Shown here in pieces: positions 48,018 through 57,793 of a DNA stretch of 64,000 nucleotides (position 1 is the stretch's first letter; each line of letters begins with the position of its first letter). This DNA comes from Listeria cornellensis FSL F6-0969 (GTDB taxonomy: Bacteria; Bacillota; Bacilli; Lactobacillales; Listeriaceae). The notes under the pieces were generated by a model. The model saw only the letters and a program-made list of their open reading frames with translations. It ran no database searches and had not been told where the DNA came from. Made by a program: the position numbers and the translations under genes. The DNA lies in NCBI RefSeq assembly GCF_000525855.1, contig NZ_AODE01000028.1, positions 1-64,000 on the forward strand, given 5' to 3'.

Positions 48018-48638
48018 CTAATCTAATATTTCGATTATTTTACTGCGAAATGAAAACAAAGCTTCTTCCTCTTCTAGTAGCTCCTGCTCCTTTGCTTCCA
48101 TTTCTTCTATCTCCGTATCAAATTGTTTTCGGAATTTCTGTAACGTATGGCGATGACTCGCTTGCTCTTCATGAAGGAACCCTTCCATCTGCAGGAGTGA
48201 TTCTGCCCCGTGAATGGCTGCGTCTATTTTATTCGTGGCTTCTTCGGACATAGGAAAGAAAGTATCTCTGAATTCCTTCTTTTTTTGAAGTTGTAAGGTT
48301 AATATTTGCTGTTTTAAGCTATTCTTCTGTATGGATCGATGGACCTCTTCTAACTGATTTTCTTGGCTCACTTGCTTATTTAATTGTATTCTTTCATACT
48401 GCCCATTCACAATTTCAATCACTATCCCACCGATTTCGTTAGCTACATCATCAGCCACCTCTTTTAAAGAAAATATGTACTCCAAATCTATCTCCACTAT
48501 TGGAACATCTGCCGGAATCATAAAAAGTGGCTGATTTGGATCATCCAGCCATTTCATAAAAATTTGATTGTCTACCATTACAATATATTGCCTTGGCACA
48601 TGTTGTCCCTTTGTACCTTTTCTCATGTCTACTTTCAT
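48018..48638 (-). CDS. Hypothetical protein with long C-terminal coiled coil
   Basis: 206 aa. Residues 1-100 look beta-rich (QYIVMVDNQIFMKWLDDPNQPLFMIPADVPIVEIDLEY); 100-206 are helical/coiled-coil (FRKQFDTEIEEMEAKEQELLEEEEALFS). No signal or membrane segment. Not recognised; position next to the lipase toxin suggests a type VII-associated accessory protein. It follows the stop of a gene remnant by 19 bp and has AAAGGGGG before the ATG. The region 47821-48017 has no gene. Confidence 0.65.
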   Translation of the reverse strand: MKVDMRKGTKGQHVPRQYIVMVDNQIFMKWLDDPNQPLFMIPADVPIVEIDLEYIFSLKEVADDVANEIGGIVIEIVNGQYERIQLNKQVSQENQLEEVHRSIQKNSLKQQILTLQLQKKKEFRDTFFPMSEEATNKIDAAIHGAESLLQMEGFLHEEQASHRHTLQKFRKQFDTEIEEMEAKEQELLEEEEALFSFRSKIIEILD

Positions 48639-48657
48639 CCGTGAAAACCCCCTTTAC

Positions 48658-48885
48658 TTATTTGACTACTCCTCGCCACTTCCATAATCCGACGTCCATC
48701 CCTCTCCGTTTTCCCGCTACTGTAAATCGTTCAAAGCACGCACTGAACTTCACTTTATCCAACATGGGTTCTTGGCCACTTCCAATCGTCGTTTCATATA
48801 GATACGCGTTTTCTTGTTGCTCAATCACGATGGAACGGCCGGAAGGTTGTATCCCCGATGTGATATCAAGAACTTGAAAGTGGGT
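48658..48885 (-). pseudogene. 3' remnant of a gene cut by the CRISPR array
   Basis: An open frame ends at TAA 48658-48660 and reads VLDITSGIQPSGRSIVIEQQ...GMDVGLWKWRGVVK, about 70 residues of protein-like sequence with no start codon. To the right it passes in frame through the truncated first repeat and first spacer, then meets a stop in the next repeat. It was probably the upstream partner of the 206-aa gene and lost its 5' part when this boundary formed. Confidence 0.55.
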
Positions 48886-50096
48886 ATTTACATTACTTAG
48901 ATAAAAACTATGAAAAAGTTCAACATCTGATTCCAGATCATATATTTACATTTCACATTACTTAGATAAAAACTTAACCTATAAGGTGGTATAAATTCAC
49001 ACCCTAGATATTCACATTTCACATTACTTAGATAAAAACCCGTTGTCGTCTATCTCTCGTTTTGTAATGATGCCTATTTACATTTCACATTACTTAGATA
49101 AAAACATAGCCCAAATACTTCCGCTTATTCCTCTGTACTTTATTTACATTTCACATTACTTAGATAAAAACTCTTCGACAATATTGTGCAAGATGAAGAG
49201 CCTACGCTATTTACATTTCACATTACTTAGATAAAAACAAAGTTAAGACGTTTTAAAATAATATTTAGAGGAGTATTTACATTTCACATTACTTAGATAA
49301 AAACGGGGTAGATAAAAATGGAAAACACATTTCAAAAATTATTTACATTTCACATTACTTAGATAAAAACCTCATATAATTCGACTTTTAAAATTCGCAC
49401 TTCCATATTTACATTTCACATTACTTAGATAAAAACCATTTTCATAACTCGGTACCCATCAAAATCAAGCTCATTTACATTTCACATTACTTAGATAAAA
49501 ACTGTTGTTTGTGTGACGTCACTGACTACCAAGTTAGTATTTACATTTCACATTACTTAGATAAAAACAAAATGACAATCCGATCTGCGTACTGCTCATC
49601 TGTATTTACATTTCACATTACTTAGATAAAAACGTTAACAAAGAAACACGAAATACCCAGCATCACAAATTTACATTTCACATTACTTAGATAAAAACCG
49701 AACGCTGCCGTTTTGTCTGGGAAGTTGTTGCAGAATTTACATTTCACATTACTTAGATAAAAACGAGTCCATCGAGACGATGAAAGAGATCATGGACGAG
49801 ATTTACATTTCACATTACTTAGATAAAAACACCGCCCTTACGGTTGGTGGCAGTGCCATTTCCAATATTTACATTTCACATTACTTAGATAAAAACTTTT
49901 TGCATAGAACTTATTGAAGTTTTCCCAGAATTCTATTTACATTTCACATTACTTAGATAAAAACATTCATTGAAAATAAGCGACAGTTTTCCACTTTATC
50001 ATTTACATTTCACATTACTTAGATAAAAACATACTTTCTTCCTTCTGCTGTGTCTTTTTGGGGACTATTTACATTTCACATTACTTAGATAAAAAC
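48886..50096 (-). CRISPR. CRISPR array, 19 repeats and 18 spacers, Listeria type I-B-like repeat
   Basis: Repeats of 30 nt end (plus strand) in CATTACTTAGATAAAAAC; minus-strand form begins GTTTTTATCTAAGTAATG and ends TGTGAAATGTAAAT. Sixteen full repeats after the third are identical. The left-most (48886-48908) is 23 nt with an internal 7-nt deletion, and the third has one change (ATTCAC for ATTTAC). Spacers are 35-38 nt, mostly 36, all different. Decay at the left end puts the leader on the right and transcription on the minus strand. The TGTGAAATGTAAAT end matches the Listeria I-B/rliB repeat family. No cas genes lie within the window. Confidence 0.97.
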
Positions 50097-50238
50097 CCCG
50101 TGCTATTTCAGCCCTACTCCCATCATACCTCAAGAGCCCATTTCTGTCGACCGATAGCAAAATGGACTTTTTCACCGATATAACCTTACATTCACTTCTT
50201 GCAAAACCCGCTTAAACCCTTTCATACCAGTCACTAAA
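50097..50238 (-). promoter_or_regulatory. Probable CRISPR leader
   Basis: 142 bp between the newest repeat and the gltD terminator, with no coding potential. The minus strand has AT-rich blocks (GTGAATGTAAGGTTATATC) and GGTATGAT 29 bp before the first repeat, a possible -10. The leader assignment comes from array polarity only. Confidence 0.5.
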
Positions 50239-50240
50239 GA

Positions 50241-50290
50241 AAATCTGTCGATGTCCTGTAGTTTTTACGCTACTGGAGGTCGACAGATTT
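50241..50290 (-). terminator. gltBD terminator
   Basis: AAATCTGTCGA (50241-50251) and TCGACAGATTT (50280-50290) form a perfect 11-bp stem with an inner partly paired arm (CTGTAG/CTACTGG). Minus-strand tail TTTTC. Confidence 0.82.
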
Positions 50291-50308
50291 TTGAGCCTTC
50301 TTTGTTTA

Positions 50309-51778
50309 TTATGGTAAAAACGTCTCGCCCATGAGGTAGAAATCGACTTCTCGTGCGGCTTCGCGTCCTTCATTAATCGCGGTCACGACTAAGCTTTGGC
50401 CGTATCTTGCGTCACCACATGCGAAGATTCCTTCTACGTCGGTACGGTAAAAACCTTTTGCTGCTTCGATCGTGTGGCGTTTTGTTTTGCCTACTTTGAA
50501 ATCTTGAAAAACGGATGGTGTGGCACCGGCGAATCCAATCGCGATTAGCACCATGTCGGCATCCCATATTTTCTCGGAGCCTGGAACTTCGTGGAGGTTG
50601 CGTTCTGCGTCGACATGGTCAACATCGATGGTGCGCAATCCCGTAAGTTCTCCTTTTTCATTTTTGATGAATTCAGTGGAGCTAACTAAGTATTGACGTG
50701 GATCATCGCCGTAAACCGCTTGGGCTTCGCTGTGTGCGTAATCCATTTGGAATACTTTTGGAAATTGTGGCCATGGGTTTTGGATAGCACGCAGGTCTGG
50801 GAGTTTGTCGCGTAAGCCGAATTGGTAAATGCTTTTCGCGCCTTGTCTTAGAGCTGTGGCTACGCAATCTGCGCCTGTGTCACCGCCTCCGATGACGATG
50901 ACGTTTTTGCCTTCTGCGGACAGGCTTTGGACGCCTTTGTTATCTAGGTTGTCTTTGATGCTTTGCGTGAGGTAGTCGACTGCGAAATGGATGCCTTTTG
51001 CGTCGCGGCCTGGAAGCTTGACGTCGCGGGCATTTCCGGCGCCGGTTGCCAGCACGACGGAATCATATTCTTTTTTTAATTGCGCCATCGTGATGTCTTT
51101 TCCGGCTTCGACATTGGTCACGAACTCGACGCCTTCTTCGGCCATCAGGTTGACGCGACGGTTAATCGAGTCTTTTTCAAGTTTCATCGTCGGGATGCCG
51201 TACATAAGCAAGCCACCGATCCGGTCGCTTTTTTCAAAAACAGTGACGTTGTGGCCGGCTTTGTTTAGTTGGTCGGCGCACGCGAGTCCTGCTGGGCCAG
51301 AGCCAATAATGGCGATGCGTTTCCCGGTTCTTTTTTGCGGTGCTTGGGCTTGGATCCAGCCTTCTTCAAAACCGCGGTCGATAATCGCTTTTTCGATCGA
51401 TTTGATGCCGACTGCTGGTTCAGAAATCGCGACGGTGCAGGAGCCTTCGCATGGTGCTGGGCAAACACGGCCAGTGAACTCTGGGAAATTATTTGTTTTT
51501 AAAAGGAGATCTAAGGCTTCGCGCCATTCTCCGCGGTACACGGCGTCGTTCCACTCGGGAATCAGGTTGTGTAGCGGGCAGCCAGATACGCCGTTTTTGA
51601 TTTCTTCACCTGTGTGGCAAAATGGTACGCCGCAATCCATGCAACGCGCGGCTTGTATTTGTAAATCGGCGACGGGCATTGGTAAACTGTATTCGTTCCA
51701 GTCGCGCGTCCGTGTGAGTGGATCGCGTACTGGGCTTGGAATTCGGTCATATTCGATAAATCCTGTCGGTTTTCCCAT
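50309..51778 (-). CDS. gltD: Glutamate synthase, small (beta) subunit
   Basis: 489-aa flavoprotein that oxidises NADPH and passes electrons to GltB. The N-terminal Fe-S cysteines are in CMDCGVPFC and GCPLHNLIPEWNDAVY, with CPAPCEGSC further on; the FAD site is IGSGPAGLACADQLNKAG; the NADPH site is GGGDTGADCVATALRQGA; the C-terminal FACGDARYGQSLVVTAI closes the FAD fold. Ribosome site AAAGGAGC. It lies 18 bp downstream of gltB in one operon. Confidence 0.96.
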   Translation of the reverse strand: MGKPTGFIEYDRIPSPVRDPLTRTRDWNEYSLPMPVADLQIQAARCMDCGVPFCHTGEEIKNGVSGCPLHNLIPEWNDAVYRGEWREALDLLLKTNNFPEFTGRVCPAPCEGSCTVAISEPAVGIKSIEKAIIDRGFEEGWIQAQAPQKRTGKRIAIIGSGPAGLACADQLNKAGHNVTVFEKSDRIGGLLMYGIPTMKLEKDSINRRVNLMAEEGVEFVTNVEAGKDITMAQLKKEYDSVVLATGAGNARDVKLPGRDAKGIHFAVDYLTQSIKDNLDNKGVQSLSAEGKNVIVIGGGDTGADCVATALRQGAKSIYQFGLRDKLPDLRAIQNPWPQFPKVFQMDYAHSEAQAVYGDDPRQYLVSSTEFIKNEKGELTGLRTIDVDHVDAERNLHEVPGSEKIWDADMVLIAIGFAGATPSVFQDFKVGKTKRHTIEAAKGFYRTDVEGIFACGDARYGQSLVVTAINEGREAAREVDFYLMGETFLP

Positions 51779-51796
51779 TGTCTTTCAGCTCCTTTC

Positions 51797-54700
51797 CTAT
51801 TTCGTTACTTCCACTAGTAATCCGTCTTTGTGCTCGTAAAATGCTTGAAGTTCTGCAGCATCGTGGGTTTGGCCTTCGCCTTCTAGTTTTCCGATGCGGG
51901 TTAGCATGATTTCAAATTCGTTCGGGATGACGTAGACGAAATTCGTGATTTCGCGTTCCCAGTTTGCAAGTAGTTTGCGGGCAAATTCGCTGTCGGTATA
52001 GCGCGCGTGATTTTCCACGAGTTCGCGTAGTTTCCGTTCTTCGCGCGGCGTCGTAATCCCTCGACACGTCACGAGTTCTGGATTCACTTTTGCGTTGAAA
52101 TCGGCTTGGTCTGGGGCGTAAACGTAAGCCACACCACCGGACATCCCTGCTGCAAAATTCTCGCCGGTTTCGCCGAGGACAACCACGGTTCCGCCAGTCA
52201 TATATTCGCAACCGTTATCGCCAATTCCTTCGACAACCACGTCCGCGCCACTGTTACGAACGGCAAAACGTGCGCCGGCTTTTCCGTGAATGTAAGCTTC
52301 GCCGTCTGTTGCACCGTAGAGCGTTACGTTTCCGACAATCGCGGAATCATGCGCTACAATCGGTGTTTTTGCGTCTGGAGATACGATGAGTTTCGCGCCG
52401 GATAGCCCTTTTCCGAAGTAATCATTCGCGTCGCCTTCAATGCGCAGCGTCATCCCTTTTGGAGCGAAGGCACCGAAGCTTTGACCAGCGGCACCCGTGA
52501 AGGTTAGGTCGATCGTGTCTTCTGGGAGGCCAGCCGCGCCGTATTTCTTGCTGATATAAGAACCGGTAATCGTGCCCACAGCGCGATCGATATTACGAAT
52601 CGGGAAGCGTCCAGTGACTTTCTCGCCACGTTCAATAGCAGGTGCCACAACGGCTTTCAACTCGCGCATATCAAGCGTTTGGTAGATTTTGTGATCTTGT
52701 TCTTTCGTACAAAATTGGACTTGACTTTGGTAGAATTCGTCCGTATATAACATATTGGAAAAGTCGAGATGTTTCGCTTTCCAATGTGATTCCTTGCGTT
52801 CATGGGTCTCCAAATATTCTTTGTGCCCGATAATTTCTTCGAGGCTGCGGAAACCAAGTTCGGCCATCGTTTCGCGCATTTCAGCAACAATAAAGTTGAA
52901 AAAATTCACGACATAATCTGCGGAACCACCGAATTTTTTACGAAGTTCTGGGTTCTGCGTCGCAACTCCGACGGGACACGTATCCATATGGCACACGCGC
53001 ATCATCACGCAACCTAGCGTCACAAGCGGCGCCGTCGCAAATCCGTATTCTTCCGCGCCGAGCATTGCGGCAACTAGCACGTCTTTTCCTGTCATTAGTT
53101 TTCCATCCGTTTCCACCACGACTTTATTACGCAAGCCGTTCAGCAGCAACGTTTGATGTGTCTCCGCCAAACCGATTTCCCACGGAACACCCGTATGGCG
53201 AATACTACTCCGCGCCGCCGCACCCGTTCCGCCTTCATAACCGCTGACCAAGATCACGTCGGCAAATCCTTTCGCAACACCCGCTGCAATCGTGCCAATT
53301 CCCGTTTTCGACACGAGTTTCACGTTAATCCGCGCGTCCTTGTTGGCATTTTTCAAGTCAAAAATAAGTTGGGATAAATCCTCGATGGAATAGATATCGT
53401 GATGTGGTGGTGGAGAGATGAGCCCTACGCCCGTCGTTGATCCGCGGGTTTTCGAGATCCATGGATACACTTTCTCGCCTGGCAAATGTCCGCCCTCGCC
53501 TGGTTTCGCGCCTTGTGCCATCTTGATTTGCAGCTCGTCCGCGTTCACCAAATAGTGGCTCGTTACGCCGAACCGACCAGATGCGACTTGCTTGATCGCG
53601 CTCCGACGCCAATCGCCGTTTGCGTCACGCTCGAACCGGTCTGGATTTTCGCCACCTTCACCGCTGTTGCTTTTCCCGCCAATTCGGTTCATCGCGATCG
53701 CGAGCGACTCGTGCGCCTCTTGACTGATGGAACCGTAAGACATCGCGCCTGATTTGAAACGTTTGAAAATTGCTTCGGCAGGCTCAACTTCTTCGATTGG
53801 AATCGGCTTGCGACCGAGCGAATTAAATGTCAGCAACCCACGAAGGAAAGCATTATTTTGATTCTGCATTAAATCCGAGTATAAATCGTACGTTTCGCGA
53901 TTATTTTCACGCGTCGCCTGTTGCAACGAATGGATTGCGAGCGGGTTGAAAACATGATATTCGCCGTTCGAGCGCCATTGATATTCGCCACCCGTATTCA
54001 GCGTAAACTCTTGGAAACCGATATCGTGAAACGCCTCGCGATGACGCAACCATGACTCCTGCGCAATGACTTCAAGCGGAATCCCGCCGAGTTGCGACGC
54101 CGTTCCTGGGAAGTAATCCGCAATCACATCGTTGCCAATGCCAATCGCTTCAAATATCTGCGCGCCCCGATAACTTTGCACGGTAGAAATCCCAATTTTC
54201 GACATGACCTTCAAAATCCCGTCCGTAATCGCCTGAATGTAACGCGACTCCGCCTCATCGACCGTAAAGCCTTTGATACGGCCATCTTTGATCAAATTCG
54301 TAAACACATCGATCGCCAAGTATGGGAAAATCGCGTCCGCACCGTAGCCAACCAACATCGCACAATGATGCACGTCGCGAGCCTCCGCCGTTTTCACGAT
54401 CAAACTCACCTTCATCCGCGTCCCACGTTTCACCAAATGATGATGTAGTCCGCTCGTCACAAGCAACGCCGGAATCCCGATAAACTCATCGTTCGTGCCG
54501 TCATCCGTAATCACGAGCAACTCCGCGCCAGCCTCAATTTTCGCATCCGCTTCCGCAAAAAGTCGATCCAGTACTTCCGCCAAATTCTCCTTTTCCTCCG
54601 CTTTAAACAACGCATTAATGAAGGCTGTCGGTTTCGCAAATTTCTTCTGTAGCGCAATCGAAGCATACTGTTTCCGGGACAAAATCGGCGTCTCTAAACG

Positions 54701-56392
54701 GATTCGGTTCGCATTTTGCGCCGTCGGGTTTAAAATATTGCCCTCATTTCCAAGCAACGTCATCGTCGAAATAACCGACTCCTCACGCAAACCATCAATC
54801 GGCGGATTCGTCACCTGTGCAAACAACTGCTTGAAATAGTTAAATAACAACTGCGGTCGGAAAGAAAGCACAGCAAGCGGCGCATCGTAACCCATCGCCC
54901 CCATCGGATCCTTTTTCTCCGTTACCATCGGAATCAAGATTTTGCTCAGCTCGTCCTGCGTATAACCATACGCCCGCTGCAACTTGAAGCAATCCTTCTT
55001 ATTCAATGAAATATATTCCAAACGATCCTTATCCGTCAACGTCCCAATCTCCGTCAGCTCCGCATCCAGCCATTCACGATACGGCTTTTCCGTCGTCAAC
55101 TCCGATTTAATCACATCATCCGAAATAATCTCGCCTTTTTCCAAATCAATCAACAACATTGTACCCGCGCCAACCGTCACTTTGCGGATCACTTCCTCCG
55201 GCGCAACTGGCACAACGCCCGTCTCCGAAGAATAAATAATCGTGTGGTCTTTCGTCTCATAATAACGCGCAGGACGCAACCCATTCCGGTCCAAAATGGT
55301 CCCAATCACGCGCCCGTTCGTAAACGAAATCGACGTCGGCCCATCCCAAGGCTCCATCAGCGTACTGTGGTACTCATAAAACGCCCGCTTCGGATCCGTC
55401 ATCGCCTTATTTTTATCCCAAGGCTCCGGAATCAACATCATCGCCGCGTGAGGCAACGTCCGCCCCGTCTGCACCAAGAATTCCAACGCATTATCAAGCG
55501 TCGCCGAGTCACTTCCATCCTCATCAATGACCGGCAAAAGTTTCGCCAAATCCGCGCCAAACAAATCCGATTCCGCGCGTTTCTCACGAGCCTTCATCCA
55601 ATTCAAATTCCCGCGCTGCGTATTAATTTCCCCATTATGAATCAAATAACGATACGGATGCGCCCGTTCCCAACTCGGAAACGTATTCGTACTAAAACGT
55701 GAATGCACCAGCGCGTAAGCCGACGTATAAGCAGGATCCGCCAAGTCCAAATAATACTGATTAATCTGTTCCGGCGTCAACATCCCTTTAAAAATAACCG
55801 TCCGCGTCGACAAACTCGGCACATAAAACGTTTCCGTAATCCGCGCATCGCCCATCGCAAAATTCTCAACCTGTTTCCGAATTAAGTATAATTTGCGCTC
55901 AAAAGCTTCCTCATCCAGCGCCTCATCCTTCGCGATAAAAAGTTGATACACAGCCGGTTCCGTTTTTTGCGCACCCAGCCCAACCTTCGTCACATCCGTT
56001 GGCAACTTGCGCCATCCTAAGAACGTTTGACCCTCTTGCTCGATAAAACACTCCGTCGCCGCTTGTAAAATTTGACGTTGTGCTGCGTTTTGCGGGAAAT
56101 TAAACATCCCAACCGCATAATGATATTTTTCAGGTAATACAATATCGATTTGCGCACAAGCATCGCGGAAGAAATCATCCGAAATTTCCAGAAGAATCCC
56201 CGCACCATCGCCCGTATCCCCACCAACTTCGCCGCCACGATGCTTCAGCTGGCAAAGCATATGAATTCCCTGCTCGACAATTTTATGCGAAGAACGCCCT
56301 TTAATATTCGCTACAAAACCAATACCACAAGCGTCATGTTCATTTTTTGGATCATACAATCCATGTTTTTCAGGCATATTCGTCTGTTTCAT
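51797..56392 (-). CDS. gltB: Glutamate synthase, large (alpha) subunit
   Basis: 1531 aa. Short propeptide, then the N-terminal nucleophile Cys22 (HDACGIGFVA) of the glutaminase domain; central domain; FMN/2-oxoglutarate synthase domain with GGKSNSGEGGE and GAAARSSIRHTGVPWE; the 3Fe-4S cluster in CVMMRVCHMDTCPVG; and a C-terminal GXGXG beta-helix (GTVVVLGETGENFAAGMSGG). Makes two glutamates from glutamine and 2-oxoglutarate. Start ATG 56392 follows GAGGAGG. No frameshift. The operon is controlled by the divergent GltC. Confidence 0.97.
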   Translation of the reverse strand: MKQTNMPEKHGLYDPKNEHDACGIGFVANIKGRSSHKIVEQGIHMLCQLKHRGGEVGGDTGDGAGILLEISDDFFRDACAQIDIVLPEKYHYAVGMFNFPQNAAQRQILQAATECFIEQEGQTFLGWRKLPTDVTKVGLGAQKTEPAVYQLFIAKDEALDEEAFERKLYLIRKQVENFAMGDARITETFYVPSLSTRTVIFKGMLTPEQINQYYLDLADPAYTSAYALVHSRFSTNTFPSWERAHPYRYLIHNGEINTQRGNLNWMKAREKRAESDLFGADLAKLLPVIDEDGSDSATLDNALEFLVQTGRTLPHAAMMLIPEPWDKNKAMTDPKRAFYEYHSTLMEPWDGPTSISFTNGRVIGTILDRNGLRPARYYETKDHTIIYSSETGVVPVAPEEVIRKVTVGAGTMLLIDLEKGEIISDDVIKSELTTEKPYREWLDAELTEIGTLTDKDRLEYISLNKKDCFKLQRAYGYTQDELSKILIPMVTEKKDPMGAMGYDAPLAVLSFRPQLLFNYFKQLFAQVTNPPIDGLREESVISTMTLLGNEGNILNPTAQNANRIRLETPILSRKQYASIALQKKFAKPTAFINALFKAEEKENLAEVLDRLFAEADAKIEAGAELLVITDDGTNDEFIGIPALLVTSGLHHHLVKRGTRMKVSLIVKTAEARDVHHCAMLVGYGADAIFPYLAIDVFTNLIKDGRIKGFTVDEAESRYIQAITDGILKVMSKIGISTVQSYRGAQIFEAIGIGNDVIADYFPGTASQLGGIPLEVIAQESWLRHREAFHDIGFQEFTLNTGGEYQWRSNGEYHVFNPLAIHSLQQATRENNRETYDLYSDLMQNQNNAFLRGLLTFNSLGRKPIPIEEVEPAEAIFKRFKSGAMSYGSISQEAHESLAIAMNRIGGKSNSGEGGENPDRFERDANGDWRRSAIKQVASGRFGVTSHYLVNADELQIKMAQGAKPGEGGHLPGEKVYPWISKTRGSTTGVGLISPPPHHDIYSIEDLSQLIFDLKNANKDARINVKLVSKTGIGTIAAGVAKGFADVILVSGYEGGTGAAARSSIRHTGVPWEIGLAETHQTLLLNGLRNKVVVETDGKLMTGKDVLVAAMLGAEEYGFATAPLVTLGCVMMRVCHMDTCPVGVATQNPELRKKFGGSADYVVNFFNFIVAEMRETMAELGFRSLEEIIGHKEYLETHERKESHWKAKHLDFSNMLYTDEFYQSQVQFCTKEQDHKIYQTLDMRELKAVVAPAIERGEKVTGRFPIRNIDRAVGTITGSYISKKYGAAGLPEDTIDLTFTGAAGQSFGAFAPKGMTLRIEGDANDYFGKGLSGAKLIVSPDAKTPIVAHDSAIVGNVTLYGATDGEAYIHGKAGARFAVRNSGADVVVEGIGDNGCEYMTGGTVVVLGETGENFAAGMSGGVAYVYAPDQADFNAKVNPELVTCRGITTPREERKLRELVENHARYTDSEFARKLLANWEREITNFVYVIPNEFEIMLTRIGKLEGEGQTHDAAELQAFYEHKDGLLVEVTK

Positions 56393-56529
56393 CCTAATTC
56401 CTCCTCGTGCCTATTTTTTAAGAGTTCAGATAATTCGATCCCCAACTAACTGACCGTAATTATGTATTTCCATCCCGTTCTATATTCTACCCATTATTTT
56501 CTAATTTGTAACGTTTTGGTGTAATATCT

Positions 56530-56558
56530 ATTCTAATCCTTTTCATTTATCGAAACAA
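56530..56558 (-). promoter_or_regulatory. gltBD promoter
   Basis: Minus strand TTGTTT (56553-56558), 17 bp, TAGAAT (56530-56535). It lies about 20 bp from the GltC box, giving the box a position near -64 relative to the predicted start, the usual LysR site. Confidence 0.65.
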
Positions 56559-56579
56559 TATATATAATAGAATAAAACG

Positions 56580-56594
56580 ATCTCATTTCGAGAT
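56580..56594. promoter_or_regulatory. GltC box (LysR-type operator)
   Basis: ATCTCATTTCGAGAT is a perfect 5-bp dyad with a 5-bp centre, matching the GltC site form ATCTC-N5-GAGAT known from Bacillus. It is between gltB and gltC, immediately upstream of the gltC ribosome site, so it can both activate gltBD and repress gltC. Confidence 0.85.
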
Positions 56595-56610
56595 GAATCG
56601 GAGGCAAGCA

Positions 56611-57504
56611 ATGGAGTTACGACAATTGAAGTACTTTATCGAAGTGGCGCGCGTGGAACATATGACCCAAGCATCGGAAAATTTACACGTCGCCCAATCT
56701 GCCGTCAGTAGACAGATAACAAAACTCGAGGAAGAGCTCGGAATCAAGCTGTTCGACCGGATTGGCCGCAACATGCAACTGACAGCGGTAGGTCAGGATT
56801 TCTTGCGCCAAGCCAAAATCGGCTTACAGGAATTGCAAAAGGCCCAGGCAATCGTGGAAGAATACGCCGACCCGACGATTGGCGAGATTCGGATTGGACT
56901 TCCAAACTCGATTGCTACAAAAGTTCTGCCAGCCGTTATTTCTGCGTTTCGGGAGAAGTATCCGCAAATCACGTATCGCTTTATGGAAGGTTCGAATCGG
57001 GATTTGAAGCAGATGTTAGTGACTGGAGCGCTTGATGTGACGTTTTTATCGCCGGTGCCAGAGGAAGATGACGAGATTATGCCGCATCGCTTTTTTGATG
57101 AGAAGTTGAAGTTGATTGTGCCGAGCGGGCATCGGTTGGCTGGGAAACATTCGGTTGCGCTTGCGGATTTGGCTGACGAGAAATTTATTTTGTACCCGCA
57201 AGATTTCGATTTGTATCATTTAGTAGAAGATACAGCGCGGATGAAGGGCATTGAGCTCGAGACGATTTTTCAAAGCCGCGATTTCCACACGATTCAGGGG
57301 TTAGTTGGCGCTGGGCTTGGAATTAGCATTTTGCCAGAGATGATTTTGGATGGGGCGATATTTAAGGAAACGCGGAGCATTGCGCTGATGGATCAGGAAT
57401 TGCGGCGGTCGGTTGGGATTATCACGACAAAAAGACGGAACATGTCGCCGTCCGAGAAACTGTTCCGTGATTTTTTGTTGGGGTATTTTGAAGAAGGAAA
57501 ATAG
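56611..57504 (+). CDS. gltC: LysR-family regulator GltC
   Basis: 297 aa. The N-terminal winged helix is MELRQLKYFIEVARVEHMTQASENLHVAQSAVSRQITKLEEELG; the C-terminal periplasmic-binding-like effector domain begins near residue 90 (GEIRIGLPNSIATKVLPAV). ATG 56611 follows GGAGG; an in-frame ATG 18 bases upstream overlaps the operator and has no site. Divergent from gltB, activates it in response to 2-oxoglutarate/glutamate balance by family knowledge. Confidence 0.94.
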   Translation: MELRQLKYFIEVARVEHMTQASENLHVAQSAVSRQITKLEEELGIKLFDRIGRNMQLTAVGQDFLRQAKIGLQELQKAQAIVEEYADPTIGEIRIGLPNSIATKVLPAVISAFREKYPQITYRFMEGSNRDLKQMLVTGALDVTFLSPVPEEDDEIMPHRFFDEKLKLIVPSGHRLAGKHSVALADLADEKFILYPQDFDLYHLVEDTARMKGIELETIFQSRDFHTIQGLVGAGLGISILPEMILDGAIFKETRSIALMDQELRRSVGIITTKRRNMSPSEKLFRDFLLGYFEEGK

Positions 57505-57793
57505 CATATTAAGATTTCATTTTGTGCAGCATGATACCGAATGGGGCAGTCTTTTTACATCGTTCTAGCATCTCTGCGGATTTTTATTCGTTTCCCCTTT
57601 GTTTATACTCATAGGCCAGTGCCCACTTCTTCAGTAAGTATTGATTATTTTTCGTTTTGTTATTCTGCATTTGACTGCTCCTTTAAAATTAGTAACACGA
57701 TTGATGTTGTAAACTCTCAGACTTCCTTTTTGTACACATATGTATTACAATTTTTATAAAGTAAAGCACATACATCGGAAGGAGTCGTAACCA

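Noticed and set aside
48886-50096. cas genes near the CRISPR array
   Set aside because: I checked neighbours on both sides; they are the toxin locus and gltBD. No Cas signature is visible.
55244-55702. Arg-rich 152-codon frame and other long plus-strand frames inside gltB/gltD
   Set aside because: They are shadows of GC-richer gltB codons; composition (Arg/Pro runs) is typical of antisense frames.
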